A stretch of 64,000 nt of DNA from Flavobacteriaceae bacterium (GCA_016744415.1 JADGEL010000001.1:868001-932000), one strand, 5' to 3'. Shown: positions 36,846 through 45,942, numbered from the stretch's first letter. The notes: a model not told the origin generated them from the letters alone. Numbers and translations are program-made.

Positions 36846-37712
36846 ATGTCGAGAAAAGTAAAATCAGGATTGATACAAATGAGCCTTCCAATGACGGAGG
36901 GAGAAGGAACCATCAAAGAAATTATGGATGCAATGTACGATAAGCACATTCCATTTATTGAAGAAGCAGGAAGGCAAGGAGTACAAATTTTGTGCTTACA
37001 AGAAATTTTTAATACTCCTTATTTTTGTCCAGGCCAAGACAAAAAATGGTACGAATCAGCAGAGTCAGTTCCTGGACCAACAACCAAAAAAATGCAAGTG
37101 TTGGCAAAAAAGCACAACATGGTAATTATTGTGCCAATTTATGAAAAAGAGCAAGCGGGAGTCTTATATAATACAGCGGCTGTGATTGATGCTGACGGAA
37201 CTTATTTAGGAAAATACAGAAAGAATCACATTCCGCATACCACAGGTTTTTGGGAAAAATTCTTCTTTAAACCAGGGAATCTAGGTTATCCAGTATTTCA
37301 AACTAAATATGCTAAAGTTGGTGTGTACATTTGTTACGACCGTCATTTTCCCGATGGTGCCAGAGCATTAGGTTTAAATGGTGCAGAGATTGTTTACAAC
37401 CCATCTGCTACCGTTGCAGGGTTGAGCGAATACCTTTGGAAACTTGAGCAGCCAGCTCATGCAGCGGCAAATGGCTATTTTATGGGATGTATCAATCGTG
37501 TTGGAGAAGAGAAACCATGGAATCTAGGTAAGTTTTACGGACAATCTTATTTTGTGAATCCACGAGGGCAAATTTTTGCAGAGGCTTCTCGTGATAATGA
37601 TGAACTTTTGGTAGCAGAATTTGATTTGGATATGATTGATGAAGTGCGTTCTACATGGCAATTCTTTAGAGATAGAAGACCAGAAACTTATGGACGTTTA
37701 ACAGATTTATAA
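36846..37712 (+). CDS. Beta-ureidopropionase (N-carbamoyl-beta-alanine amidohydrolase)
   Basis: The 288-residue nitrilase-superfamily enzyme has the Glu-Lys-Cys triad in CLQEIF, YRKNHIP and VYICYDRHFP. ESVPGPTTKKMQVLAKK and the C-terminal RSTWQFFRDRRPETYG are typical of beta-ureidopropionase and close N-carbamoylputrescine amidases. Given dihydropyrimidinase 12 nt upstream, N-carbamoyl-beta-alanine is the expected substrate, released as beta-alanine, CO2 and ammonia. Confidence 0.92.
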   Translation: MSRKVKSGLIQMSLPMTEGEGTIKEIMDAMYDKHIPFIEEAGRQGVQILCLQEIFNTPYFCPGQDKKWYESAESVPGPTTKKMQVLAKKHNMVIIVPIYEKEQAGVLYNTAAVIDADGTYLGKYRKNHIPHTTGFWEKFFFKPGNLGYPVFQTKYAKVGVYICYDRHFPDGARALGLNGAEIVYNPSATVAGLSEYLWKLEQPAHAAANGYFMGCINRVGEEKPWNLGKFYGQSYFVNPRGQIFAEASRDNDELLVAEFDLDMIDEVRSTWQFFRDRRPETYGRLTDL

Positions 37713-37738
37713 GTAGATAGTGAAAAGTATATGGACTA

Positions 37739-38089
37739 ATGCATGATTATAAAAAATTAGACGTTTGGAAAGAGTCAGTTAGCTTGGTTACATAAATATA
37801 TCTTTTGACTAATGATTTTCCTGATAAAGAAAAATTTAGATTGATTAGTCAGATTAATAGATGTGCAGTTTCAATTCCATCAAATATAGCTAAAGGAGCT
37901 GGTAGATCATCTAAAAAGGAATTTTCATTATTTCTGGGGTATGCTTTGACATCAAGTTTTGAGTTAGATACGCAATTGATAATATCAAATAACCTGAAAT
38001 TTATTTTAGAAAAACAAAAAACAATAATTACAGAGAAGTTGACTATAATTCAGAAAAAGATTTACAGTTTAATTAAATCATTAAAGTAG
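37739..38089 (+). pseudogene. Four-helix-bundle protein (23S rRNA IVP/Avd-like) with in-frame stop
   Basis: The frame from ATG 37739 reads MHDYKKLDVWKESVSLVT, then TAA at 37793-37795, then IYLLTNDFPDKEKFRLISQ and the family core INRCAVSIPSNIAKGAGRSSKKEF to a TAG at 38087-38089. Both halves are in the same frame, and the family normally has a lysine where the TAA stands, so one base change (AAA to TAA) explains the break. These proteins are about 115-120 residues. A TTG at 37805 could restart a 94-residue version lacking helix 1. The gene separates beta-ureidopropionase from preT and looks like an insertion into the operon. Confidence 0.8.
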
Positions 38090-38129
38090 AAGTACCTGAT
38101 ACCAATTACTTAATACAAGATACTAAGAT

Positions 38130-39455
38130 ATGGCAGAATATAAAAAACCAACTACTAAAGAGGAATTCAATAAGAATTTTAAACAGAAAAAACCCTTGAT
38201 GAATGATACCGAAGCGTATTACGAAGCATCTCGATGTTTGTTTTGTTATGATGCGCCTTGTATTCAGGCGTGCCCTACAAACATAGATATTCCTTTATTT
38301 ATTAAACAGATTCATACTGATAATATTACAGGATCCTCCAAAACTATTTTTGATTCCAATTGGTTAGGTAATGCATGTGGAGTTGTATGTCCAACAGGAG
38401 TACTTTGTGAAGGAGCATGTGTTTATAATCATCAAGATGTGCCACCAATTCAAATAGGTAGACTTCAGAACTATGCAACAAACAAAACAATTGATGCAAA
38501 AAAAGTAATCTTTAAAGTTGGTGTACCTAACGAAAAGAAGATAGCAATCATTGGAGCAGGACCAGCAGGAATTGCTTGTGCTTGTGAAGCAAGAACTTTA
38601 GGTTATGATGTAGATATTTTTGAAGCAAAAAGTAATCCATCAGGGTTAATGGTTCATGGAATTGCTCCATATAAAATTACCAATGAAGAAGTGTTGAAAG
38701 AGATTGATTATTTACAAAATCAATTGGGGTTCAATATTAAGTATGATTCTGCTATAAATTCAAAAGAAGATTTATCTAAATTAGAAAATGAATATGATGC
38801 AATCTTTTTAGGAGTAGGTTTGGGTAAAACTGCAACTTTAGGGTTGGATGGTGAAAATAAAGGAGGCGTGATAGGAGCTGTAGAATTCATCGAAAACTTG
38901 AGAATGAATCATCAGAAAACAAAAGTTCCGAAGAAAGTGGTAGTTATTGGTGGGGGTAATACTGCTATGGATGCTGCTTCTGAAGCTGCAAGAATGGGAG
39001 CAAGAAAAACAGTTTTAGCTTATAGAAATTCGAAAGAAAAAATGGGCGCTTACGGGTTTGAATATGATTTAGCAATCAGCGCAGGTGTAGATAGTTTGTT
39101 TAATGTGTCACCTATTGCCATTGTTGGAAATGGAAAAGTTGAAGGTGTAAAATTTGCAAAAACAGAAACGGTTGAAGGTAAATTACAAACCAATATGAAT
39201 AATACTTTTATTGTGAGATGTGACATGGTTATTAAAGCCACAGGGCAAGCAAAGCAAGGTGATTTTTATGAATTAATTGATGATTTAGAATTGGATGTTA
39301 AAACTAGAATTGTTGTTGATGAAATTACTTTTCAAACATCAAATCCAAAATATTTTGCAGGAGGTGATGCTATTAATGGAGGAGCAGAAGTAGTAAATGC
39401 AGCTTATGATGGTAAAATGGCAGCACAAGGAATTCATCAATTTTTAAATAATTAA
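38130..39455 (+). CDS. preT: NAD-dependent dihydropyrimidine dehydrogenase subunit PreT
   Basis: The 441-residue flavoprotein has an N-terminal cysteine-rich 4Fe-4S region (CLFCYDAPCIQACPTNIDI, NACGVVCPTGVLCEGAC) followed by two Rossmann folds (IAIIGAGPAGIACA for FAD, VVVIGGGNTAMDAA for NAD(P)H) and the FAD-closing YFAGGDAINGGAEVVNA. PreT delivers electrons from NADH to PreA for reduction of uracil or thymine. It lies 11 nt upstream of preA. The 41 bases before its ATG contain short repeats of GATAC/AGATACTAAG type. Confidence 0.94.
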   Translation: MAEYKKPTTKEEFNKNFKQKKPLMNDTEAYYEASRCLFCYDAPCIQACPTNIDIPLFIKQIHTDNITGSSKTIFDSNWLGNACGVVCPTGVLCEGACVYNHQDVPPIQIGRLQNYATNKTIDAKKVIFKVGVPNEKKIAIIGAGPAGIACACEARTLGYDVDIFEAKSNPSGLMVHGIAPYKITNEEVLKEIDYLQNQLGFNIKYDSAINSKEDLSKLENEYDAIFLGVGLGKTATLGLDGENKGGVIGAVEFIENLRMNHQKTKVPKKVVVIGGGNTAMDAASEAARMGARKTVLAYRNSKEKMGAYGFEYDLAISAGVDSLFNVSPIAIVGNGKVEGVKFAKTETVEGKLQTNMNNTFIVRCDMVIKATGQAKQGDFYELIDDLELDVKTRIVVDEITFQTSNPKYFAGGDAINGGAEVVNAAYDGKMAAQGIHQFLNN

Positions 39456-39466
39456 GACAGTAAGTT

Positions 39467-40807
39467 ATGATCGATTTATCAATAAATTTTGCAGGAATTA
39501 AAGCACCAAATCCTTTTTGGTTAGCATCTGCGCCACCAACAAATTCTGGATATCAAATAATGAAAGCTTTTGAAGCAGGTTGGGGAGGAGCTGTATGGAA
39601 AACCTTGGGAGTACCTGTAGTAAATGTATCTAGTCGTTATGGTTCAGTAGATTATAGAAATACAAAAATGATGGGTTTCAATAATATAGAATTGATTACC
39701 GATAGACCTTTGGCAGACAATCTTCGTGAGATTGAAGAAGTAAAAAAATATTTTCCAGATCATGCAGTAATCGCATCGTTAATGGTGGAAAGCAGAAAGG
39801 AATGGGAGCAGATTATAAAAGATGTTCAGAATGCAGGAGCAGATGGTATAGAGCTTAATTTTGGTTGTCCTCACGGTATGTGTGAACGCGGAATGGGTTC
39901 AGCAGTTGGTCAAGAACCTGAAGTTTTAAAAACGATAGTTGGTTGGGTAAAAGAGGCTGCTAATATACCTGTGATTACAAAATTATCGCCTAACATTTCT
40001 CATATTACAGATCCAGGATTAGCCGCTGTTCAAGGTGGTACAGATTCTATTTCGCTAATCAATACTATTAAAAGTATTGTGGGTATCGATTTAGATTCTT
40101 ACGCTCCATACCCTGTTGTTGATGGTAAAGGTTCTAATGGTGGGTATTGTGGGCCAGCTGTAAAACCAATAGCGATGCACATGTTAAAAGATTTGGCGCA
40201 GCATCCGGAAATATCAAAAGTTCCAATTTCAGGTATTGGTGGTATTGAAACTTGGCGCGATGTTGTAGAGTTTATTTTATTAGGAGCTACATCTGTACAG
40301 GTTTGTACTGCTGTTATGCATTATGGATTCGGAATTGTACGAGAAATGGAAGCTGGCTTGCGACAGTTTATGGAAGAAAAAAATTATACTACTATTTATG
40401 ATTTTGCTGGTAAAGCGTTACCAAATGTAACAGAATGGAAGCATTTAAACTTAAAGCATAAAGTCATTGCCGAAATTAATGAGGATAAATGTATTGGTTG
40501 TGATTTGTGCTATATAGCATGTGATGATGGTGCTCACCAAGCAATTTCTTTGCCTAGTGATGCCAATAATAGAATCCCAAGTATAATTGAAGCCAATTGT
40601 GTAGGTTGTAATTTATGTTCGTTGGTTTGCCCTGTTGAAGATTGTATTACTATGGTAAAAACGGATGATGGTACTGAACATATTACTTGGAATGAACGTA
40701 CATTAAATGATGATGTTCCAACTACTTTTGATGATGATAGAGCCGGAGGTAAGGGGCATTTTGTACCTAAACCAAGTGATGCTTTAAAAGTTTCAAAAGA
40801 TAAATAG
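39467..40807 (+). CDS. preA: NAD-dependent dihydropyrimidine dehydrogenase subunit PreA
   Basis: The 446-residue protein has a dihydroorotate-dehydrogenase-like FMN barrel (FWLASAPPTNSG, ELNFGCPHGMCERGMGSAVGQ with the catalytic cysteine, KLSPNI, GIGGIETWRD) and a C-terminal ferredoxin domain with two 4Fe-4S motifs (CIGCDLCYIAC, CVGCNLCSLVCP). With PreT it reduces uracil and thymine to the 5,6-dihydro forms, the first step of the pathway encoded by the upstream genes. The operon ends here with a hairpin. Confidence 0.95.
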   Translation: MIDLSINFAGIKAPNPFWLASAPPTNSGYQIMKAFEAGWGGAVWKTLGVPVVNVSSRYGSVDYRNTKMMGFNNIELITDRPLADNLREIEEVKKYFPDHAVIASLMVESRKEWEQIIKDVQNAGADGIELNFGCPHGMCERGMGSAVGQEPEVLKTIVGWVKEAANIPVITKLSPNISHITDPGLAAVQGGTDSISLINTIKSIVGIDLDSYAPYPVVDGKGSNGGYCGPAVKPIAMHMLKDLAQHPEISKVPISGIGGIETWRDVVEFILLGATSVQVCTAVMHYGFGIVREMEAGLRQFMEEKNYTTIYDFAGKALPNVTEWKHLNLKHKVIAEINEDKCIGCDLCYIACDDGAHQAISLPSDANNRIPSIIEANCVGCNLCSLVCPVEDCITMVKTDDGTEHITWNERTLNDDVPTTFDDDRAGGKGHFVPKPSDALKVSKDK

Positions 40808-40850
40808 TAGTATTATTTACACGCTATCAAATAATTAATTTTTAAAAAAG

Positions 40851-40890
40851 AATTTACCTATTAGTTATTTCAATTTCTAATAGGTGAATT
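40851..40890 (+). terminator. Stem-loop at the end of the pyrimidine operon
   Basis: AATTTACCTATTAG (40851-40864) pairs with CTAATAGGTGAATT (40877-40890), 14 pairs including one G-U, with a 12-nt loop, followed by TATTATG. It lies 44 nt after the preA stop. Confidence 0.6.
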
Positions 40891-40943
40891 TATTATGTTG
40901 GCATATATTTACCATCGAATTTTAAAAATTTAAAAAAACACCT

Positions 40944-42083
40944 ATGAAAAAATCTACAATCCTTATTGTTGTTCTTACAGTTTTTAGCTTAAACTTTTAT
41001 GCACAAAGAGCAAAAGAAATGACTATTTACAAATCAGATCAAACACAAATACAAGTAAAAGGAAATTTTGAATATGAAAATGATTTTATAAAAGCAGTGC
41101 GTTCCGAAAACAAAACCTTTAAGTCAGAGAATATAGATAAAGTGGTATCAGGCACCAATGTTTATGTAATAAAAAATATAGAGGGTAAAAATTACCTATT
41201 TCAAGAAATAGTAAATGGCACACTATCTTTATATAAAGGGAAAAGCAATTATTACTTAGAAAATGAAAAACACGGATTGAGAGAGATTCCAGAAAGAGAC
41301 ATTACTGGTTCTAAAATTTTTAATTCAGGGACCGTTTCATTATTTATTAATAATTGTAAATCAGCTGTAAATTTATTATCAAATAAAGCATCAAGTTTAA
41401 CAATTCAGAATTTGAAAGAAGTTGTAAAAACCTATAACTCCTGTAATTTACAAGAGGATATTCAAATAGCAGATAAAGTAATAGAGGAATCTTTACGACC
41501 AGATGGTAAGTTACAGTTTGGTCTAACAGCGGGTTTTTTACATTTAAATACTGATTACAGTAATGTTTTAGATGTTGATGAAACAAGTATAGGTTTAATT
41601 ACAGTTGGAGCTAAATTGTATTTTCGCACTAACTGGTTAAAAAAGAACAGAGTAGATTTTAACTTTTCTGTGGACTATGCACTTGGTGTTGAGCAACAAA
41701 TAGAGAGTGACTTGTACAACCTTCAAAGTAAAACTTCTTTTGTAAATACAATGTTTGGTGTAAATTATGTTTTGAGCGATTTAAACTCAATATTTAAACC
41801 TTATTTTGGAGTTTCAGCTGGATTTCTTTTTGATGCAGGTTCAGAAGTTAATTTAATAGCAAACAGTTCTGGAAACCCATCATTATACTATGATGGTAAA
41901 AGTCAAATAGCATATAATTTAAATGTAGGAACGACAATAGAAGCATTTAATCAAGAATTTGATTTTTTAATTGCGTATCAACCAAAATTAAAAATGCCTA
42001 TAGAATCTAGTACAGAACTTGTTTCACTAGATGCTAAATATGAAATTTCAGGTTTAAATTTTAGATTAACGTATGTATTTTAA
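40944..42083 (+). CDS. Outer-membrane beta-barrel protein of unknown function
   Basis: The 379-residue protein has a Sec signal ending NFYAQ (about residue 20). Residues 25-130 form a hydrophilic N-terminal part that reads like short beta strands (EMTIYKSDQTQIQVKG, KVVSGTNVYVIKN). The second half (from about 190) alternates as an outer-membrane barrel and ends LNFRLTYVF, a typical terminal beta-signal. I do not recognise a family. It is monocistronic between two hairpins. Confidence 0.65.
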   Translation: MKKSTILIVVLTVFSLNFYAQRAKEMTIYKSDQTQIQVKGNFEYENDFIKAVRSENKTFKSENIDKVVSGTNVYVIKNIEGKNYLFQEIVNGTLSLYKGKSNYYLENEKHGLREIPERDITGSKIFNSGTVSLFINNCKSAVNLLSNKASSLTIQNLKEVVKTYNSCNLQEDIQIADKVIEESLRPDGKLQFGLTAGFLHLNTDYSNVLDVDETSIGLITVGAKLYFRTNWLKKNRVDFNFSVDYALGVEQQIESDLYNLQSKTSFVNTMFGVNYVLSDLNSIFKPYFGVSAGFLFDAGSEVNLIANSSGNPSLYYDGKSQIAYNLNVGTTIEAFNQEFDFLIAYQPKLKMPIESSTELVSLDAKYEISGLNFRLTYVF

Positions 42084-42112
42084 GGTTTTTTTCGTGAGTT
42101 AACTTTTTTTAT

Positions 42113-42120
42113 TATATTTG
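42113..42120 (+). promoter_or_regulatory. -7 box upstream of the 142-residue secreted protein gene
   Basis: TATATTTG is a perfect TAnnTTTG box about 100 nt upstream of the ATG at 42222. No good TTG is seen at -33. The leader contains an 8-bp inverted repeat (TAGAAAAC and GTTTTCTA) that could form a hairpin. Confidence 0.35.
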
Positions 42121-42221
42121 GCTTCCGCTTTAGAAAACGACTTGTTTTGATAGATCATAAAAAATGTTTTCTAATTGGATTTATCTCCACAGATTTTAGC
42201 CTCTTAATTTAAATTATTGGT

Positions 42222-42650
42222 ATGCGAACAAAATTACTTTTTTTGGTGGTTACTTTTCTGTTGTCGGCATCAATTTATTGCCAAGAGATTGGAAGTGTAA
42301 AAAATGGAGAACATACCATTTCATTGATTAAAACCAACAATAAATTTGCTTGTTTGTATTCTGATGTAAATACAAATATACTGTTCCCTAAAAGATCATT
42401 TGTCTTTCCAAATAAAGAAACCATTCATTCCATTATTATGGATGGGTTTCGAAATGAAAGCAATCATCAAGTATATGTGCAAATGAATAAATATACTATT
42501 GTCAAGTTTGAATACAAAAGAATGAATGGTAAGATGGTTGTAAAAATAGTCCACAATAATTTGGCAAATAGTAAAATAGGGAATACCGCTTTTTTAACTC
42601 CTTTTCAAATTGATGAGTTGTTTGGAAAAAAGACAGAGACTAAAGCTTAG
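42222..42650 (+). CDS. Small secreted protein of unknown function
   Basis: The 142-residue protein has a Sec signal (LLFLVVTFLLSASIYCQE) and a lysine- and asparagine-rich mature part with no motif I recognise (KNGEHTISLIKTNNKFACLY, NKETIHSIIMDGF). It stands alone between a possible leader and a rho-independent terminator. A flavobacterial secreted or periplasmic protein is all that can be said. Confidence 0.6.
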   Translation: MRTKLLFLVVTFLLSASIYCQEIGSVKNGEHTISLIKTNNKFACLYSDVNTNILFPKRSFVFPNKETIHSIIMDGFRNESNHQVYVQMNKYTIVKFEYKRMNGKMVVKIVHNNLANSKIGNTAFLTPFQIDELFGKKTETKA

Positions 42651-42672
42651 TCTTTTTAAATATTAAACTATT

Positions 42673-42700
42673 AGAGCTACATTAATTGTAGCTCTTTTTA
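42673..42700 (+). terminator. Rho-independent terminator
   Basis: AGAGCTACA (42673-42681) and TGTAGCTCT (42687-42695) form a perfect 9-bp stem with a 5-nt loop, followed by TTTTTATATTTT. Confidence 0.8.
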
Positions 42701-42742
42701 TATTTTAGCAAATCAATTAATTATATTCAATAGATTTAATAA

Positions 42743-44953
42743 ATGCGAATTGTCAAACCAATTTATTTTTTAATTTTTGTGTTTCTTATAAGCTCATGTT
42801 CGCAAGATAAAAGTGAAAAATATAGCGATATAAAAGAAAATACAACTGCTGTTAAATCAACATTTATAGGTTCTGAATCTTGTAAATCTTGCCACCAAAA
42901 AGAATTTAGTGATTGGGAAGGGTCGTATCATGATTTGGCAATGCAAGTTGCCGATTCAGTTTCGGTTCTAGGTAATTTTGATAATAAGACTATTGTTTTT
43001 AAAAAGATTAAATCTACCTTTTTTAAAAAAGGAAACGCATTTTATGTGAACACCCAAGGTCATGACGGTAACTATGACGATTTTAAAATTGAATATGCTT
43101 TTGGCGTAACTCCTTTACAACAATATTTGATAAAATTTGATAACGGAGAATATCAATGCCTAACCACGGCTTGGGATTCTAAAAACAATAAGTGGTTTAG
43201 CTTATTACAACCAAGTATAGATATCAATCATGATGATAGATTGCATTGGACAGGAAGCGCGATGAGTTGGAATATGATGTGTGCCGATTGCCACTCAACC
43301 AACGTCCATAAAAATTACGATAGTAAAACAGACACTTATGATACTACTTTTAGTTTGATAAACGTGAGCTGTGAATCTTGCCATGGCGCAGCAAGTAAAC
43401 ATGAAGCATACTATCAAGATCCACCAAAAAAAGGAACTCCTCCAATAATGTATATGCATACCGAAATGGAGTCAACTGAACTTGTAGATAAATGTGCTCG
43501 TTGCCATTCTAGAAGATCTCAATTAACAGAGTATTTTGATTATAAAGGTGATTTTATGGATCATTACGTACCGAGTTTATTGGTAAACGGATTGTATGAG
43601 TTAGATGGGCAAATTGATGATGAGGTATATGTATATGGCTCATTTGTTCAAAGTAAAATGTATCACGAAGGAGTGGCGTGTAATGATTGCCATGATGTAC
43701 ATTCGTTAAAATTGAAAAAGCAAGGAAATAATTTGTGTATGACTTGCCATGAGCCAAGTTATAATACTGAAGAACATCATTTCCACACTTTAAACTCTAA
43801 AGGAGCTCAATGTATCAACTGTCATATGACTGGTAAAACGTATATGGGAAATGACTTTAGACGGGACCATAGTTTTAGAGTTCCAAGACCAGATCAAAGT
43901 GTAAAATATAACACCCCAAATGCATGTACAGGCTGTCATACAGATAAACCGGATGAATGGGCGAGTAAGGTTATTATCGAAAAATTTGGTAGTGAAAGAG
44001 CTGATCATTTTTCGGATTACTTATTAAAGGGTTATTATGAAGATCCATCAGCATTTGAAATTTTAATGGCAAATCATAAGTACCCAGATATTGCGCGTGC
44101 AACTGCAATTAACATGTATGGAAGCCAACCATTGTCATCAGAGCAATTGAGTAGATTAACGCTGTATTTAAGAGATTCATCTGCCTTGGTAAGAAATGAA
44201 GTTGTAGTTTCTTTAGAGCCATATCAAAATGAAGTTATTGCAAAATATATAGCTCCAATGCTGAAAGATTCATTGCGGATGGTTCGTATTTCGGCAGCAC
44301 GTTATTTTAATATGTCTAACCAAGATGTTGCTGCAATTGAAAATTATAAATCTGCAGATAAAGAGTTTTTAACAGCGCTACATCTCAATGCCGATTTCTC
44401 TTCTGGTCAACACCAAATAGCATTGTATTATCAATCAAAAGGAAATGAAGAGGCTGCGATAAAAGCTTATAAACGAGCTATTGAAATTGATGGCTATAAT
44501 AATAGACCTCGCATGAATTTAGCACTGATTTATTACAATCAAGGATTGACAAAAAAAAGTGAAAACCTCTATTTGAAAGTGATAGAAAAAGAACCTGAAT
44601 TCAGTTATACATATTATATGTTAGGGTTGTTGTATAACGAATTAGGCGATAATACGAAGGCATTAGAATATTTAAAATTGGCTACTGAAAAACTGCCTTT
44701 CAATCAAAATGCATATTATAATTATGCGTTAAAATTACAAGGAATTGGTAATTATGCTGCATCTATTGTAGTACTAGAAAGAGGGCTAAAGCATGCTCCT
44801 TTTAATGAACGATTGTTATATGCTAAGTTGTTGGGAGAAGCAAACACTAATTTAATTAGCAATGCTAAAGCTACCTGTATTTTGTTAATGGAGATAGCAC
44901 CAAATAATAAGGATTACAGACAGCTTTATCAGCAATTGAGTCAGGGAAATTAA
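42743..44953 (+). CDS. Octaheme cytochrome c lipoprotein with HEAT-like and TPR repeats
   Basis: The 736-residue protein has a lipobox (LISSC, Cys19) and eight CxxCH haem motifs in the first ~410 residues, starting with CKSCH at 47-51 and including CADCH, CESCH, CARCH, CNDCH, CMTCH, CINCH and CTGCH. A HEAT-like helical region follows (about 430-560), then several TPRs (about 575-730, e.g. AAIKAYKRAIEIDGYNNRPR). The haem part resembles cytochrome c554-like multihaem proteins. Redox partner and substrate are unknown. It appears monocistronic. Confidence 0.8.
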   Translation: MRIVKPIYFLIFVFLISSCSQDKSEKYSDIKENTTAVKSTFIGSESCKSCHQKEFSDWEGSYHDLAMQVADSVSVLGNFDNKTIVFKKIKSTFFKKGNAFYVNTQGHDGNYDDFKIEYAFGVTPLQQYLIKFDNGEYQCLTTAWDSKNNKWFSLLQPSIDINHDDRLHWTGSAMSWNMMCADCHSTNVHKNYDSKTDTYDTTFSLINVSCESCHGAASKHEAYYQDPPKKGTPPIMYMHTEMESTELVDKCARCHSRRSQLTEYFDYKGDFMDHYVPSLLVNGLYELDGQIDDEVYVYGSFVQSKMYHEGVACNDCHDVHSLKLKKQGNNLCMTCHEPSYNTEEHHFHTLNSKGAQCINCHMTGKTYMGNDFRRDHSFRVPRPDQSVKYNTPNACTGCHTDKPDEWASKVIIEKFGSERADHFSDYLLKGYYEDPSAFEILMANHKYPDIARATAINMYGSQPLSSEQLSRLTLYLRDSSALVRNEVVVSLEPYQNEVIAKYIAPMLKDSLRMVRISAARYFNMSNQDVAAIENYKSADKEFLTALHLNADFSSGQHQIALYYQSKGNEEAAIKAYKRAIEIDGYNNRPRMNLALIYYNQGLTKKSENLYLKVIEKEPEFSYTYYMLGLLYNELGDNTKALEYLKLATEKLPFNQNAYYNYALKLQGIGNYAASIVVLERGLKHAPFNERLLYAKLLGEANTNLISNAKATCILLMEIAPNNKDYRQLYQQLSQGN

Positions 44954-45020
44954 TTAGTATTGTCTAGGCTTTTATACTTTTCTCATAGAAGAGTGATGAG
45001 CTCAAAGAAACTGTATTAAA

Positions 45021-45650
45021 TTAAGGTTTATACTTTAGCGGGATATGGACAACTTTTTTGGTTTCAAAAAAATCTTCATTAAAGTAATTTGGCAAATCAT
45101 ATAATGTTGCTTTAGGAAAGTTCTTTAACTCTTCAGTTAAATCACCTCCTTTTAAATAAAGAATACCATTTTTAAGTTCATGGTTTGATTTTTTCTTGAC
45201 TTTACCTTTGGTCCATTTTACAAAATCATTCATATTGGTGACTGCACGACTAACAATAAAATCAAATTGACCATTTACTTTTTCAGCTCGTAAATGACTT
45301 CCTTTAACATTTTTTAATTCCAAAGATTCAGCTACACCATTTACAACTTTTATTTTTTTACCAATAGAATCAACTAAATGAAAATTCGTATTTGGAAATA
45401 AAATAGCTAATGGAATTCCGGGGAAACCTCCACCTGTGCCAATATCTAAAACAGAAGATCCTTCTAAAAAAGGTTGCACTTTTGCAATTGCTAACGAATG
45501 TAGTACATGCCGTACATATAGCTCGTCAATATCTTTACGGGACACCACATTTATTTGAGCGTTCCATTCTTTATATAAATCTTCTAATTGCTCAAATTGT
45601 TTAATTTGATATGCTGTTAACTCCGGAAAATATTTTTTTATTGTCTTCAT
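45021..45650 (-). CDS. rsmG: 16S rRNA (guanine527-N7)-methyltransferase
   Basis: The 209-residue protein is typical of RsmG/GidB: WNAQINVVSRKD near the N-terminus, the SAM-binding VLDIGTGGGFPGIPLAILFP, VDSIGKKIKVV and the FDFIVSRAV motif. It methylates N7 of G527 in 16S rRNA. It is a single housekeeping gene convergent with the octaheme gene and divergent from the desaturase gene. Confidence 0.95.
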   Translation of the reverse strand: MKTIKKYFPELTAYQIKQFEQLEDLYKEWNAQINVVSRKDIDELYVRHVLHSLAIAKVQPFLEGSSVLDIGTGGGFPGIPLAILFPNTNFHLVDSIGKKIKVVNGVAESLELKNVKGSHLRAEKVNGQFDFIVSRAVTNMNDFVKWTKGKVKKKSNHELKNGILYLKGGDLTEELKNFPKATLYDLPNYFNEDFFETKKVVHIPLKYKP

Positions 45651-45709
45651 ATTGATGGCTGTAAAGTTACAGTAATTTGTCTTATTTTGTAATCTTTAAG
45701 ATAAGAGTT

Positions 45710-45806
45710 GTCATTCTGAAGATACAACGAAAGAAGCAATAATAAATTTCTTTATTTTGAGGTTACTAAATTTCTCATCGTTCGTTCCTCTCTCTGTAGA
45801 AATGAC
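45710..45806. repeat. Two-armed inverted-repeat element
   Basis: Starts GTCATTCTGAAGA and ends TGTAGAAATGAC; the right arm reverse complemented reads GTCATTTCTACAGAGAGAGG, close to the dispersed GTCATTTCGAC-type flavobacterial repeats. It lies in the rsmG-desaturase gap (45651-45964), which holds no gene. Confidence 0.6.
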
Positions 45807-45821
45807 AAATAATAAAATGAA

Positions 45822-45864
45822 GTTAACTAAAATACAATCTTCAAAGATTCGTTAATTAGTTAAC
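45822..45864. other. Nested inverted repeat upstream of the desaturase promoter
   Basis: Outer arms GTTAACTAA (45822-45830) and TTAGTTAAC (45856-45864) enclose a second perfect palindrome AATCTT-CA-AAGATT (45836-45849). It lies about 70 bp upstream of the desaturase -7 box and could be an operator or a cruciform. Confidence 0.45.
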
Positions 45865-45906
45865 AACTAAATTAATTGATTTATAATTAACACTAAAATA
45901 TGATAA

Positions 45907-45942
45907 TTGTTAGCTATCAAAAAGAATTTTGGTGTAATTTTG
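45907..45942 (+). promoter_or_regulatory. Candidate promoter of the desaturase gene
   Basis: TAATTTTG at 45935-45942 is a perfect TAnnTTTG box; TTG at 45907-45909 is a somewhat distant -33 (25-nt spacer). The ATG follows 22 nt after the -7 box. Confidence 0.5.

Noticed and set aside
42113-42221. Possible riboswitch in the leader before the 142-residue secreted protein
   Set aside because: Only an 8-bp inverted repeat is visible; no known riboswitch core could be recognised.
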